From Theocolax elegans (taxonomy: Eukaryota > Arthropoda > Insecta > Hymenoptera > Cerocephalidae): a stretch of 64,000 nt of DNA. Positions 46,050-58,555 of this stretch are shown in pieces. The translations under genes and the position numbers were made by a program. The notes below the pieces were generated by a model. That model did no database searches and had not been told where the DNA came from. It saw only the letters and a list, made by a program, of their open reading frames with translations. The stretch is taken from NCBI GenBank assembly GCA_026168455.1, contig CM047431.1, positions 9,694,943-9,758,942 of the forward strand, written 5' to 3'. Numbering within the stretch: the stretch's first letter is position 1; each line of letters begins with the position of its first letter.

Positions 46050-47504
46050 TGTAACGCTGTACTGAGGATGAGGGTGCAGGTTAATGAGGTACAGGAATTA
46101 ATTATAAATAAAATAAGTATTTATTAAAAGAAAATAATAATTATTGGGTGGGCGCCAGCCGCGTTGATTCGCGACGAGTACCGATTACTCGCGGGTAATC
46201 GTAACAAGAATGTGCAGTACTCAATACCATCACCGGCCCGATATGCGGCCGGGTTTCGGGTACACCGGGATACGCTGTATGGAGGGAAGGGGAAGGACGG
46301 GAAGGAACGGAATGCTCGCACGCACTTTATACGGTACTCGGCGGTACCGTCAGCAGAGAGAGGTATTTTCACCAACCTTTACAGGACCCCGGGACACTTG
46401 GTCGGGAAGCTTCTACTCTCTCTCTCTCTTTTTCTCTCTCGCTTTGCTCACTCGTACTCGATATAACTCGCACACTAGCTATCGGTTGTCGTCGGATTGA
46501 CCGTCCGTAGAGCTATGGCTCTCGGCGTGCTCGAGAGCTCCGTGTTCATACCGCGCGCCTGCACAGTACGTACTCGTGCGCGGCACCTCGATCTCGCGTC
46601 GCGCGAGCGGGTCGAGTGCCGCGGTGTTCAGGCTGTATCGGTATAAATCGGCTGTATGGTGTATGATGACCTGGTGCTGCTTCCGTCTCGGAGATGCGGT
46701 ACAGCCTCTTCCCAGGTAACTAATAATTCGTTCCTTATTATCTGTATTCATCTAATTAGTACGGCATGAGTTTCATGTACGAAGCTCAACCGCCGCCGCT
46801 TGCTGCTCGAGGCCGAGTCACCCCTTTCTCCTCGACGACGTTGACCTCGGATATGGATAGCCGCTCCGTCTACGGCTCCAGGTAATTACTTGGTCGTGAG
46901 GTTTACGCGAATATGCGTATCTGCTTGAGTGCTTAACCAAGAGGTCGGCTGTGCACGTTGTTGGTGTACAACGACCTAACCTCACTTTGTCCTATGGTGT
47001 TCCTTGTACAGCTGTAATGATTATATACAGCTGTACATGTATTTCCTTGTCTTTGTCTTCTGCCGATTGCTGTTTATCCTCTTCCTTGCTCCTTACCCTT
47101 TTAATGCGTATTTGCTCTTATTAAGTATCTTGTTTACAGCTATATCTTGTTTGGCGTTGGAGGTTCTTCTGCTTCCTGCCTGGATACTACCTCATCGCCT
47201 TGACAGCTGTACTGTGAGGCTACGGAGAGTCCTGGAGGCTTCTTGGTGATCGCCTCCCTTCTAGTATCCTGCTTGCAGTGTCAGACTCGGAGGAGCCCAT
47301 CTGATAATTTGAGCTCGCCCTGGCCTTCAACGTCAAGGCCAAGTGTTTTATATGTGCTGTGCTTGGGATGGGGTTATTAGACTGTGAGGGTAGGTAGGAT
47401 TTAGCTGATGTGCGGGTAGGTAGCTAGGGAAAGTATATGGGTAGGTAGGTGTTCGTTGTGGGTTCGATCGCTCGTTCTTGACATGTGCAAAGCACATTGT
47501 CACA
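46050..47504. mobile_element. Solo LTR, 1455 bp, ACAT duplication
   Basis: Starts TGTAACGCTG and ends TTGTCACA, flanked by ACAT at 46046-46049 and 47505-47508. Helitron coding sequence stops at the left edge and resumes right after the right edge (HNIYNETICNEVAMVF). The interior is GC-rich, with a CT-rich tract at 46412-46440 and GTAGGTAG repeats near 47385-47450. Open frames inside it look like by-products of high GC. Confidence 0.75.
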
Positions 47505-48986
47505 ACATATACAATGAAACTATTTGTAATGAAGTTGCAATGGTATTCGTAGGAAAAGATGGACTGCCTCCTTCAGAACGAGATATAGTTATTTATTCAA
47601 AGTATGACAATCCCATTAGTATCTCTTTAATAAGTAAACACTCTGATCCAATGACATACCCACATATTTATCCAAATGGAGGATATGGATGGATACCTAA
47701 AATGAAATGCAAATATACGAATAACAATATTTCAAGTTTACAATTTTATAATTACAGACTTTCTGTGAGAAATGGATTTAATCCATATCTTAATATGGGA
47801 AAAATTTCGCCACAGTTTGAAATTGATGCATGTGTAAAAGTTGAACAATCAAGATTATATTTTATAAAGAAAAATCACGATATTTTAATAAGAGATTATT
47901 ACAACGGCGTAATGGATTAGTTACATAAAAAAAAAAATAATCTGAAAATGTAAAGATTGGAAAAATGTTTATTTTGCCATCAAATTTTGTTGGGAATTCA
48001 AGATTTTTAAAACAAAATCATATTGACTCAATGAGTCTGGTAAATCGTTACGAAAAACCTGACTTATTTATGACAATGACATGTAATCCAAACTGGAAAT
48101 AAATAACTGAAAATTTAGAAAAAGATGAAAATACAACTGTTAGACCAGACTTAGTAGTTAAAATATTTCATCAAAAAGTAAAAGAATTTATAAAATTGGT
48201 AGTTGAACAAGGTATTTTAGGAAACTGTATCGCTTACACTTATGTTATTGAATTTCAAAAACGTGGTCTCCCTCACATGCATATGATATTATTCTTAGAT
48301 TAAAATTATAAAATCAATACTCCAGAAAAAGTTGATGAAGTCATAAATGCAGAAATTCCAAGTGAAGATATCTATCAACGGTTGTATAATATTATAAAAC
48401 AGTTTATGATTCATGGACCTTGTGGAGAACAAAACACAATCTCACCTTGCATGAATAAAGACACAAAAAATGTACGAAGAATTTTGCAAAAAGATATAAT
48501 GATAAAACCACTTTTAATTCATCAGGATATCCATCGTATATGCGAAGAAATGATGGCAAAAAAATCAATTATAAAGGTAAATATTACAATACAGTAGCTG
48601 ATAATTGTTTTGTTGTTCCATATAACCTTTATTTACTATTAAAATTTAATTGTCACATTCATATCGAACTATGTTCAACAGTACAATGTATAAAATACTT
48701 ATTCGAATATTGTTATAAAGGACATGACTGTGCCTATATTGAAATACGTGATGCAGGTAACAAACTAAAAGACAATTCTAATTTAACTAATAATGAAGTC
48801 ATTGAAAGTAATGAATACGATTATGATGAAATTAAGCAGTACATTAATACAAGATATTTATGTCCACCAGAAGCTATGCACAGACTATTAGAATACCCTT
48901 TACATGAACTTTCACATACCATAATAAGATTAGCTATTCACAATCAAGATGAACAAGAAGTATATTTTAAAGAAGGGAAAGAATAA
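47505..48986 (+). pseudogene. Helitron Rep (HUH) domain region
   Basis: CNEVAMVFVGKDGLPPSERD, SDPMTYPHIYPNGGYGWIP, LQFYNYRLSVRNGFNPYL and DACVKVEQSRLYFIKKN lead into the Rep domain: FVGNSRFLKQNHIDSMS, then RYEKPDLFMTMTCNPNW, then a stop. The HUH motif RGLPHMHMILFLD lies near 48261, followed by FMIHGPCGEQN. Rep nicks DNA for rolling-circle transposition, using two His residues for metal binding. Frameshifts near 47920, 48300 and 48540 make it non-functional. Confidence 0.85.
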
Positions 48987-50452
48987 GAAATATTAATAAA
49001 AAAATGTAGAAACTACATTAACAGCATACTTTAAATTAAATGAAATCAATTCTGAAGCAGGAAATTATTTACATTCTGAAATACGATTACATTATGTGTT
49101 TGATATACATTCAAAAACTTGGAATATAAGAAAAAAAAACAAATAAACCTATATTAAGCAGAATGTTTTCGGTGAATCCAAAAGATCGTGAACGATATTT
49201 TATAAGATTATTACTTTTACATGTAAAAGGAGCATCATCATTTCAGGATTTACATACTGTAGATGGTATAATACATTCAACATTTTATGAAGCTTCTGTA
49301 GCTAGACATTTGGTGAATGAAGATAAAGAGTGGGATAGTTGTTTGGAAGAAGCAACACAATTACAGTTTCCTACTGCTCTTTGTGAATTGTTTGCATATA
49401 TTTGTATTTTTCACACTCCCATTAATGCAAAAGATTTATACGAAAAATACAAACACTTTTTTTATCAACCAAAATGCGATCAAAATGTAGGTAAAAATCT
49501 TACATTAAACATTATTGATAAAAATTTACAATTACATGAATATTGTTTAAACAATTTTAAATTACCCGATATTTCTACATACATAGAAGAGAGTGATGAT
49601 ACTTCAATATCATATAACAAAAGTTGCACATTTACTGCATTAGAAGTCAAAGTAAATTCTTTAAAAAATCATCAAAAAGACATATTCAATACTGTCGTGC
49701 AACATTTAAAAATTGAAGAAAAAAAAAACATTTTTATTGACGGAGCAGGTGGAAGTGGAAAAAATTAATTACTAAACGTTCTTATAGACTACCTAAAATT
49801 TTCAAGTATTTCATTTTTATGTGTTGCTTGGACAGGGATTGCAGCAAATTAATTACATAACGGGAAAACAGTGCACACAACATTTAAATTAACACTTAAT
49901 ATCACAGAAAGTAGTACATATAACATTAAATGTAATTCAATAGATGGTAAAAATTTAAAAGTGGTTCAAATTGTAATATGGGATGGAATATCTATGCCAT
50001 CAAAACATGCCTTTGAAGCAGTCAATCGTTTATTTCAAGATATATGTAATAATAAAAAAATATTTGGTTGTCAAATGTTAGTTGTTTATGGTGATTTTAG
50101 ATCAACATTACCAGTTATCCAACATGGTAGTCGAACTGAAGTTACTGAAAATTCAGTTAAAAATAGCTACTTATGGCCAAGTTTTATATGCATAACACTA
50201 AATGAAAATCTTCGAGTGACAGATAATGACAATCATTTTAAACAAAGGTTAATGGACGCAGGTAAAGGTAAACGTTTAAATGTATATGAAGAAGAAAATG
50301 AACTGTTCGAAATCCCTGTTGATTTAATAACAAAAGAAGATGACATTGTCACGTCCAGACTTGTACCAATCACTATAAAAATGTTACAAGACGGGAAATG
50401 GTTAATAAACCATTCGCGTTCCTTTCACTCTTGTTTGACTAGGACTAGCCTT
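48987..50452 (+). pseudogene. Helitron helicase (Pif1-type) region
   Basis: The frame at 49163-49768 contains LLLLHVKGASSFQDLHTVDG and ends at Walker A, FIDGAGGSGKN, with Asn where Thr/Ser is expected, followed by a stop. Walker B reads VIWDGISMPSKHAFEAVNRL near 49976, with Gly in place of the catalytic Glu. VVYGDFRSTLPVI is the next Pif1 motif. Downstream motifs are missing because other elements begin at 50453. The helicase is inactive by three independent defects. Confidence 0.85.
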
Positions 50453-50615
50453 CCCTACTGAAAATGTTTGCGCAATTAATAGCGCAACTTCTGACGCAAC
50501 TTTTTGCGCAACTTTTTGCGCAACTTTTTGCGCTACTTTTTACGTGTCTTTATCGAGCCAAAAGTTACGCCATAAATTGCGCTACTATATTGAAAATTTG
50601 AAAATATATATATAT

Positions 50616-51581
50616 TTGGGATATTCCACACGAAGTGGTCCGATCAAAGTTTTAAAATGCACCAAATTTTGGGTACACATTGCAAGTGTTTTTCAGATTA
50701 CAGAAAAAAATTTTTAGGTACTGGTATCTATTTGCTCAAAAGTTATTCAAACCTCAAAAAGTGGATTTTTCAAAGTTTTTTTCAACACCAGCTGGGTTTA
50801 CAGCTATTTAACTCAAAATCTATCAACTTTTACTATAGAACATTATATGTAACATTCGCTGCTAATTGTGTCTGAAATGTATTCTTCTGGGTTAGAACTT
50901 CTAATTTCAAGTTGAATTTTATACAAACTACATGTCAATAATCAACTTGAAAAAAGTGCAAGTGCGCCGCAATTGATTTTTTATCCAAAAGTCTAAAAGA
51001 AAGCTTGGAGCAATACCTTTCAAATGGTCTGTAGCATTTTTATGGTATTCAATTCTGTAAAAAGTTATGATAATTTAAAAAACACGAAAATTTTTTAAAA
51101 ATTTAAATGCGAATTCTTTTAAATAATCATAACTTTTTACAGAATTGAATACCATAAAAATGCTACAGACCATTTGAAAGGTATTGCTCCAAGCTTTCTT
51201 TAAGACTTTTGAATAAAAAAATCAGTTGTGGCGCACTTGCACTTTTTTCAAGTTGAATATTGACATGTAGTTTATATAACATTTACCTTGAAATTAGAAA
51301 TTCTAACCTAGAAGAATAAATTTCAGACACAATTAGCAGCGAATGTTACATATAATGTTCTATAGTAAAAGTTGATAGATTTTGAGTTAAATAGCGGTAA
51401 ACCCAGCTGGTGTGGAAAAAAACTTGGAAAAATCCACTTTTTGAGGTTAGAATAACTTTTGAGCAAATAGATTCCAGTACCTAAAAATTTTTTTCTGTAT
51501 TCTGAGAAATATTTGCAATGTGTACCCAAAATTTGGTGCATATTTAATTTTGATTGGACCAGTTCATGTGGAATACCCCAT
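50616..51581. mobile_element. Foldback element 1, arms about 460 bp
   Basis: A near-perfect palindrome of two arms meeting near 51100. The termini are GGGATATTCCACACGAAG and the complement of GGGGTATTCCACATGAAC. The arms differ by scattered substitutions. Both arms encode the same small frame (starting MHQILGTHCK), a by-product of symmetry. It sits in the TA tract of the element at 50453. Confidence 0.85.
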
Positions 51582-51594
51582 ATATATATTTATA

Positions 51595-53555
51595 TAATTT
51601 TATAATAAAAAATGCCTTAAGATCTTTTTTATGTGATTTTCAATTGCAATTTTCAATATGAATCCAACTTTAAAAAATTTCTAATATTTTGATGAATGCA
51701 ATCAAATAAAAAAAATGCATATTAATAAAGTTATATTTATATATTAAACTAAAAGCTCCAAATTTTGAAAGACAAGATTTTTTGTTTCAAACTCTTACCT
51801 CGAGGTTTTTCCAAATTCAAGATGGCAGCATCTAAGATGGTAATATATATAGGAGAAAATTTTTTGATATTTCGATATTATTCCATAAACAATGTTTTAT
51901 GATGAATGTCTATCAACATTAGACATACGGCGTAGTTTTTACCATTTCAAGATTGCGGACTCAATATAGCGGCAAGAAATTTGGCAAATTCTTCGATTTT
52001 TATGAAATTCGATTTACAGGGATTTCTTGGATCGCTGATTACGAAATCGTTATCAGTTTTTTCAAATTCAAGGTAGCACACCCAATATAGCGGCAAAAAA
52101 TTTTGCAAATTGTTGAATTTCTATAAACTTTGATTTACAGAGGTTTCTTGGGACGCTGATTACAAATACGTTATCACTTTCAACAAATTCAAGATGGCGG
52201 ACCCAATATAGCGGCAAGAAATTTTGCAAATTGTTGGATTTCTATGAAATTTGATTTACAGGGGTTTTCTGGGTCGCTGGTTACTAATTCGTTGTTAGTT
52301 TTTATTCACATTTTCAAGATAGCATAGAAACCAATATGGTGATCACAAGTTCTATTTATGTTAAATTTAGTTTAAAAGGTTTTTTGGGCCACGGATTACG
52401 GATCCGTAATGATGACTTATGTGTAGCACGCTTTTCCTCATGAAATAAATGGTCGTAAATATTCCTCAACGAAAATATTAAAAGTAAACAAAACAAAGAA
52501 ATTACAAAAAAAACTTACTGAATTACGTGTCTTTTCATGCGATGTGAGCTGGGAAACGTGACTCCTTGGCTAAACGACGTAAAACCAGCGACCTATAAAC
52601 TTAACTTAAAGAAAACTATAAGACAAAAACACAACTGGATTTTGTTATATACTTTTAAAATTTTTGTGTTCTTTTGTTCAGAAGCAAATAATGTTAAGTA
52701 AGAAAACAGAATATATATATTATTACTTTTTATATTTAAATAAAATGTTATGATGATATTTAAGGAAATAGGCATATTTTTATATAAAATACGTTTTATT
52801 AAGGCCGTATATAAAATATTATAATTAAATACAAATGTTTTCGATGGAAGCCAGCCATTAAATTATAATCATAGATCTTAATTAAAAATAAATCAGTTTA
52901 CAATTTTAATAACTAGTAAATTCAATGTAGATAATTTAATAGTGCAATTTATTTGGTACTGGTATAATGAATTTATACTTGAGTAATGATTCAAAGTTGA
53001 TTTATAACCTGACAAATAATTATTTCTTTATCATTAACATCTACAACGAAGTCTATTAACAAATAATAATAACTAACGAATTATTATAACGAATTCGTAA
53101 TCAACGATTCAAGAAATCCCTGTAAATCGAATTTCATAAAAATCGAAGAATTTGCCAAATTTCTTGCCGCTATATTGGATCGTCCATCTTGAAATGGTAA
53201 AAACTACGCCGTATGTCCAATGTTGATAAACATTCATCATAAAACATTATTTATGGAATAATATCGAAATGTCAAAAAATTTTCTCCTATATATATTACC
53301 ATCTTGGATGCTGCCATCTTGAATTTGGAAAAACCTCGAGGTAACAGTTTAAAACAAAAACTCTTGTCTTTCAAAATTTGGAGCTTTTAGTTAAATAAAT
53401 AAATATAACTTTATTAATATGCATTTTTTTTATTTGATTGCATTCATCAAATTATTAGAAATTTTTTAAAGTTGGATTCATATTGAAAATTGCAATTGAA
53501 AATCACATAAAAAAGATCTTAAGGCATTTTCTATTATAAAATTATATATATATAT
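51595..53555. mobile_element. Foldback element 2, arms about 465 bp
   Basis: Left arm 51595-52060 (from AATGCCTTAAGATC to GATTACGAAATCG) pairs with 53090-53555. The spacer of about 1 kb starts with a 121-bp tandem repeat and is otherwise AT-rich without genes. Flanked on both sides by TA-rich sequence. Confidence 0.85.
51945..52320 (+). repeat. 121-bp tandem repeat, three units
   Basis: CAATATAGCGGCAA begins at 51962, 52083 and 52204, an exact 121-bp spacing. Units contain CAAGATGGCGGACCC-type and TTTGATTTACAGGG-type blocks and diverge by about 15% by eye. Confidence 0.85.
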
Positions 53556-53557
53556 AT

Positions 53558-54845
53558 TGTAACGGTATTAATTATTAAAAGGCGTTTTGAATTAAATTAA
53601 TATCGTTTAGTAAACGCGAGCATTCGATATAATTGCTTTTCTCGGAAACGGCGCGGCGAACGAACAACGATCCGTGCGCAAGGGAGGGAGAGAGGACCTC
53701 TGGATGGCCCACGGAAAATTTAGTACGGTAGAGTAAGAGTACGACAGAGTACGGCAAAGGACGGTCTACGCTACGGTTTAGCTGGGCCGTGCTACGAGCG
53801 AACAAACGACACGTGTGAGGAAATTTTACCGCGACGCAGACGGGCGATCGAGGATCGGTACGTTTCCCGGGGTACGCGTGCTATCGCCGTAGACGAGAGG
53901 AACACAGCGAGCCCAAGGAAGCGGGGCTCGACGTAGTGGTTCGTGTGGGAATCGTGCCACGAAGAAGACGGTGCGCGACGTGCTCCACCGTCTCCCCCTC
54001 TGTGTTTTCATTGGTCCTTTGCCTCGACGAGAAGGCAACCTACCCGATAGACGGCTAGGAGGCCTAAGGCGTAGTTGGCGTCCGGGACATTGTAAGGACG
54101 CCACATCAAGCGTAAGTCGGGATAAAATCCCTTACTTTAATACCGCGTGATCGCGAGCGGATCATCGTTGGAAGCGGGCAACGCGTTCGAAATCGAGAGC
54201 GAGAGAGAAGGGACGACTCGGCCGGCGACTCCCGTCTCTCTCACTCTAATACTTAGAAGTGAACCTCGTTATAAGCTTTCCTCGTGGTTTAGCTTAGGAC
54301 GATCCCGCCGAGGGATCGACGCGACTTCATTCGAGACACTATTACGAGATACTATTATTTGGAACTTCGCGTAACGTATATATGACGCAACCGCACACCT
54401 CATTATATTCCTTTGTAATCTTCTTTAGTTGTAACTTTGATTTTAGTTAATAAATCGAACATAATTAATTCAACTTGAAGTTATTTACTTTTGCATGTAT
54501 ATGTCGTGTTGTCGATTGAATCCGAAATATCCCAAAACCACTTTGTAGAGGCGAAACTCACGCCGAGTAATGAGCCTCTCGAGTTCACGTACTCGGAGGC
54601 TAAGGTAAAGGTAAGACCGAGAAACAAAGACGGAGAGCGCGGTGCTCCTCGTGTCATCATACCCGGACGGCAAGGAAAAGCCGCCCGATTTAACGGAGGT
54701 ACCGGTATTGCACAGTGCGGCCGAGGTAAGCACATCGGTACGCGCGGGCCGCATTGACCGCATCGAGAGAGGTAGAGACCCCATACCGTGGCCCCTATGG
54801 CCATGCTTCTAATTTCGGTCTTAATTAGAGGCAGACCCCGTTACA
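53558..54845 (+). mobile_element. Solo LTR, 1288 bp, in a TA tract
   Basis: Starts TGTAACGG and ends CCGTTACA, with ATAT on both sides (so the target duplication cannot be separated from the TA tract). AATAAA at about 54450 supports plus orientation. The interior is GC-rich and includes a purine-rich GAGAGCGAGAGAGAAGGG. A 5'-truncated second copy lies at 55634-56295. Confidence 0.8.
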
Positions 54846-55633
54846 ATATATATATATTTTCAAATTTTCAATATAGTAGCGCAATTTATGGCGCAACTTT
54901 TCGCTCGATAAAGACACGTAAAAAGTTGCGCAAAAAGTTGCGTCAAAAGTTGCGCTATTAATTGCGCATACATTTTCAGTAGGGTTACGTCTTCAGGAGT
55001 AGCGAGCGAAGTTATTGTGAGAGGAGAGATGTAGGATATAATGTGGGATAATAAAATATATTTTTTTATTCGTATTAATCATGCGTTATTTATTTAAATT
55101 TGATAACATCATAATATGCTGTTTTCTTTTAGATGAACATGTGTAACTAAATTCTTATAGCTTTTTAATGGGCAGAAACACACATAAAATTACACTAATT
55201 TATTAACAATTGCATAAAATTATTTAAGTCAAATAACGATTTTAATTTTGATTAAATAATAATTGTACGGCGAACACGTAAACAAATTTTAGAATGAAAT
55301 ATACACAAGGTTATTTTATTATAAACATTAACCATTAATAATCGAAATAAGAATTACTATAAATAAATGCAGATTAAATTAAAAATTGTTGCCGTTGAAA
55401 ACATGAATTATTGTCAATAAATTGCAATTCAAATCATAAATATTGCAAATAGAATGCAATGCAAAGAATAATTATTATAAATATATTGCAGTTTCGAATA
55501 ATAATTGTTGTAAGAGAAAACGGTTGGTTCAGTAATTGAAATATCATAAAATATCAGGTTTGCCTTTACGAATATAACAAGCGTATAGATAGCCGAAAAG
55601 AATATGCCTTAAGTACCCAAATATATATATATT
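54183..55633 (+). repeat. 1.45-kb tandem duplication, unit 1
   Basis: Spans the 3' half of the solo LTR, the right half of the inverted-repeat element and flanking AT-rich DNA. Unit 2 follows at once. The two are almost identical (a 1-bp gap near 54355 and TA-tract length changes). Confidence 0.9.
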
Positions 55634-57083
55634 GCGTTCGAAATCGAGAGCGAGAGAGAAGGGACGACTCGGCCGGCGACTCCCGTCTCTCTCACTCTAA
55701 TACTTAGAAGTGAACCTCGTTATAAGCTTTCCTCGTGGTTTAGCTTAGGACGATCCCGCCGAGGGATCGACGCGACTTCATTCGAGACACTATTACGAGA
55801 TACTATATTTGGAACTTCGCGTAACGTATATATGACGCAACCGCACACCTCATTATATTCCTTTGTAATCTTCTTTAGTTGTAACTTTGATTTTAGTTAA
55901 TAAATCGAACATAATTAATTCAACTTGAAGTTATTTACTTTTGCATGTATATGTCGTGTTGTCGATTGAATCCGAAATATCCCAAAACCACTTTGTAGAG
56001 GCGAAACTCACGCCGAGTAATGAGCCTCTCGAGTTCACGTACTCGGAGGCTAAGGTAAAGGTAAGACCGAGAAACAAAGACGGAGAGCGCGGTGCTCCTC
56101 GTGTCATCATACCCGGACGGCAAGGAAAAGCCGCCCGATTTAACGGAGGTACCGGTATTGCACAGTGCGGCCGAGGTAAGCACATCGGTACGCGCGGGCC
56201 GCATTGACCGCATCGAGAGAGGTAGAGACCCCATACCGTGGCCCCTATGGCCATGCTTCTAATTTCGGTCTTAATTAGAGGCAGACCCCGTTACAATATA
56301 TATATATATTTTCAAATTTTCAATATAGTAGCGCAATTTATGGCGCAACTTTTCGCTCGATAAAGACACGTAAAAAGTTGCGCAAAAAGTTGCGTCAAAA
56401 GTTGCGCTATTAATTGCGCATACATTTTCAGTAGGGTTACGTCTTCAGGAGTAGCGAGCGAAGTTATTGTGAGAGGAGAGATGTAGGATATAATGTGGGA
56501 TAATAAAATATATTTTTTTATTCGTATTAATCATGCGTTATTTATTTAAATTTGATAACATCATAATATGCTGTTTTCTTTTAGATGAACATGTGTAACT
56601 AAATTCTTATAGCTTTTTAATGGGCAGAAACACACATAAAATTACACTAATTTATTAACAATTGCATAAAATTATTTAAGTCAAATAACGATTTTAATTT
56701 TGATTAAATAATAATTGTACGGCGAACACGTAAACAAATTTTAGAATGAAATATACACAAGGTTATTTTATTATAAACATTAACCATTAATAATCGAAAT
56801 AAGAATTACTATAAATAAATGCAGATTAAATTAAAAATTGTTGCCGTTGAAAACATGAATTATTGTCAATAAATTGCAATTCAAATCATAAATATTGCAA
56901 ATAGAATGCAATGCAAAGAATAATTATTATAAATATATTGCAGTTTCGAATAATAATTGTTGTAAGAGAAAACGGTTGGTTCAGTAATTGAAATATCATA
57001 AAATATCAGGTTTGCCTTTACGAATATAACAAGCGTATAGATAGCCGAAAAGAATATGCCTTAAGTACCCAAATATATATATA
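55634..57083 (+). repeat. 1.45-kb tandem duplication, unit 2
   Basis: Begins abruptly inside LTR sequence (GCGTTCGAAATCGAGAGC) directly after a TA tract and ends in another TA tract. This points to an exchange or slippage between TA tracts. Confidence 0.9.
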
Positions 57084-57086
57084 TAT

Positions 57087-57307
57087 TGTGGCATGAGACT
57101 TTTTAAGTGCTGAATAAAAAATGAAGCGGGCGTCGGGTCTTGAACCCGAGCCCCTTCGGATCCGAAGGCGTTCACGCTAACCACTGCGCTACGCCCGCAC
57201 TGGTCGTAGCGCCTGCTTATTGCTCTCATATGCTACCGATACCGCGCCGCTTCGCGGTGTCGGTAATGCTGGCATCTATATGACAAGTGGATTAAATCCA
57301 CCTTGTC

Positions 57308-57310
<3 letters not shown>
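57087..57310 (-). mobile_element. 224-bp element with complete tRNA-like fold
   Basis: TGTGGCATGAG...CTTGTCACA ends lie in a TA tract. On the minus strand, 57125-57198 folds like a tRNA: acceptor GCGGGCG/CGCCCGC, A box TAGCGCAGTGGTTAGCG, T arm with TTCAAGA loop. The anticodon arm is an uninterrupted palindrome, CCTTCGGATCCGAAGG, which leaves a 6- or 8-base loop instead of 7, so it is probably not a functional tRNA gene. About 110 bp of unrelated sequence precedes it. Confidence 0.6.

Positions 57311-57405
<95 letters not shown>
57311..57405. repeat. (AT)n microsatellite
   Basis: About 47 AT units without interruption. Confidence 0.98.
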
Positions 57406-57406
<1 letters not shown>

Positions 57407-57450
57407 TAATTAAGTAAAAATAGGTAGATCCGTCGGTAGATCTGGGGCGA

Positions 57451-58555
57451 ATTGTAGTAACTTTTAAAATGTATATAGCTATAAATAGTAGTTGAATATA
57501 AATTTTAATTGTTGTATGAGTGTGTCGGGATTAGTTCGTGTTAATTATATAGCCGGTAGGCACGGGGCGGCAGCACCGACTGGGTTACCGATATGGTAAT
57601 TATTTATTTGTATTGCGCTCCTTCCGAGAGCCAGGGATTGGTTGCGTGATCGACCCAATAATTAATAAGTTGGTGGTGACGTAAACCACTATTATTGGAT
57701 AATCGGCCTTCACGGAAATAAGATCAAGGCTGATTACGCGTATCGATCACGCAATCAACAACCCTAATCAACGCCGGTAGATAAGGATTAGATATAAGAT
57801 AGAGAAGGATAGCGATAGGGTGGGGAGGAAAATCCTTAATTTGGGAGGATCAAGCCACGCCGCGAGCCGGATAAAGAAGCCGGTCTTGCACATTCGCTAC
57901 CTGATCGTCCGATAGAGCTGTAGAAGTTTCGTGAGATTTATTATCTTAGTAGTTAGTAGTATTTTGAGGCGGAGTAGCCATTTCTTTTGTAGAGTAGAGC
58001 AGAGTTGCGTAGGGTTGTCGCGAAGTAGAGTTGAGGTTGAAGCTGTATCTGATTCCTTAATTAATTAGCTGAGTATATTACGGTTAGCCCGACGGGCGGC
58101 CGAATTATTATTAATATTAATATTTCTATATTTTTATATCCGCCGGACGGAGTTTGAGAGAGCGTGTGCACGTGTGAGAGTCGGTCGCGAATCGCGTTAT
58201 TAATTGTGTCGGTGCCTGACTTTATAATACCTTTTATTTAAATTTTGAATAAATTATAAATGTGGTTTATTACTGAATTCGTGAGTGTGTGATTATTTAT
58301 TTCCCTTTACTCTAAACGCCGCCGTTTTCGAGGCCAACCGTCGGGATTCCCTTTGTGACGCGGAGACGACGTGAGAATTTGCCGGGTTATTGAATAGTTT
58401 TTTTTCAAGTGAGTAATTCCATTGTAAATATCGCCAGGCGCCCAATAAAATAGAAATCGGCGATATCACCATTTTTAACGTCGCTACGACGGAACCTCCG
58501 TCGGTTTATAATTTCGTTTGATTATTACGCCGACGAAAAGTAGCGTCGCAACGTT
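57451..58555 (+). mobile_element. LTR-like non-coding sequence
   Basis: GC-richer sequence starting near TGTAGTAAC has an AATAAATTATAAATG signal near 58244 and no coding frame. Composition and layout resemble the solo LTRs in this window, but I could not fix the right end or a target duplication. Confidence 0.4.

Larger units (their letters stand above)
50453..54984. mobile_element. Inverted-repeat element with TA core, filled by later insertions
   Basis: The left half, CCCTACTGAAAATG through AGCGCAACTT motifs to GAAAATTTGAAAATATATA (50453-50615), is complementary to the right half (about 54850-54984). The termini are rich in TTGCGCAAC-type repeats. Without the insertions it would be a roughly 300-bp hairpin element centred on a TA tract. 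A TA next to CTGAAAATG on both sides could be a mariner-type TA duplication. The right half occurs again at 56300-56434 through the tandem duplication. Confidence 0.7.

Noticed and set aside
46164..46751. Several 80-100 codon frames on both strands
   Set aside because: They lie inside the GC-rich solo LTR, overlap each other and carry no motif; open frames are expected there by chance.
50657..51541. Pair of 72-codon proteins in opposite orientation
   Set aside because: They are mirror translations of the foldback arms, with no motif.
53575..54804. Overlapping frames of about 75-107 codons on both strands, repeated at 55931-56254
   Set aside because: They lie within solo LTR sequence and its duplicate; no domain and no consistent frame conservation independent of the DNA duplication.
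57125..57198. Functional tRNA gene
   Set aside because: The anticodon arm cannot form a normal 5-bp stem with a 7-base loop, and the unit sits in a TA-tract insertion.
57220..57417. Reading frame with a long Tyr-Ile repeat
   Set aside because: It is a translation of the (AT)n microsatellite, not a gene.
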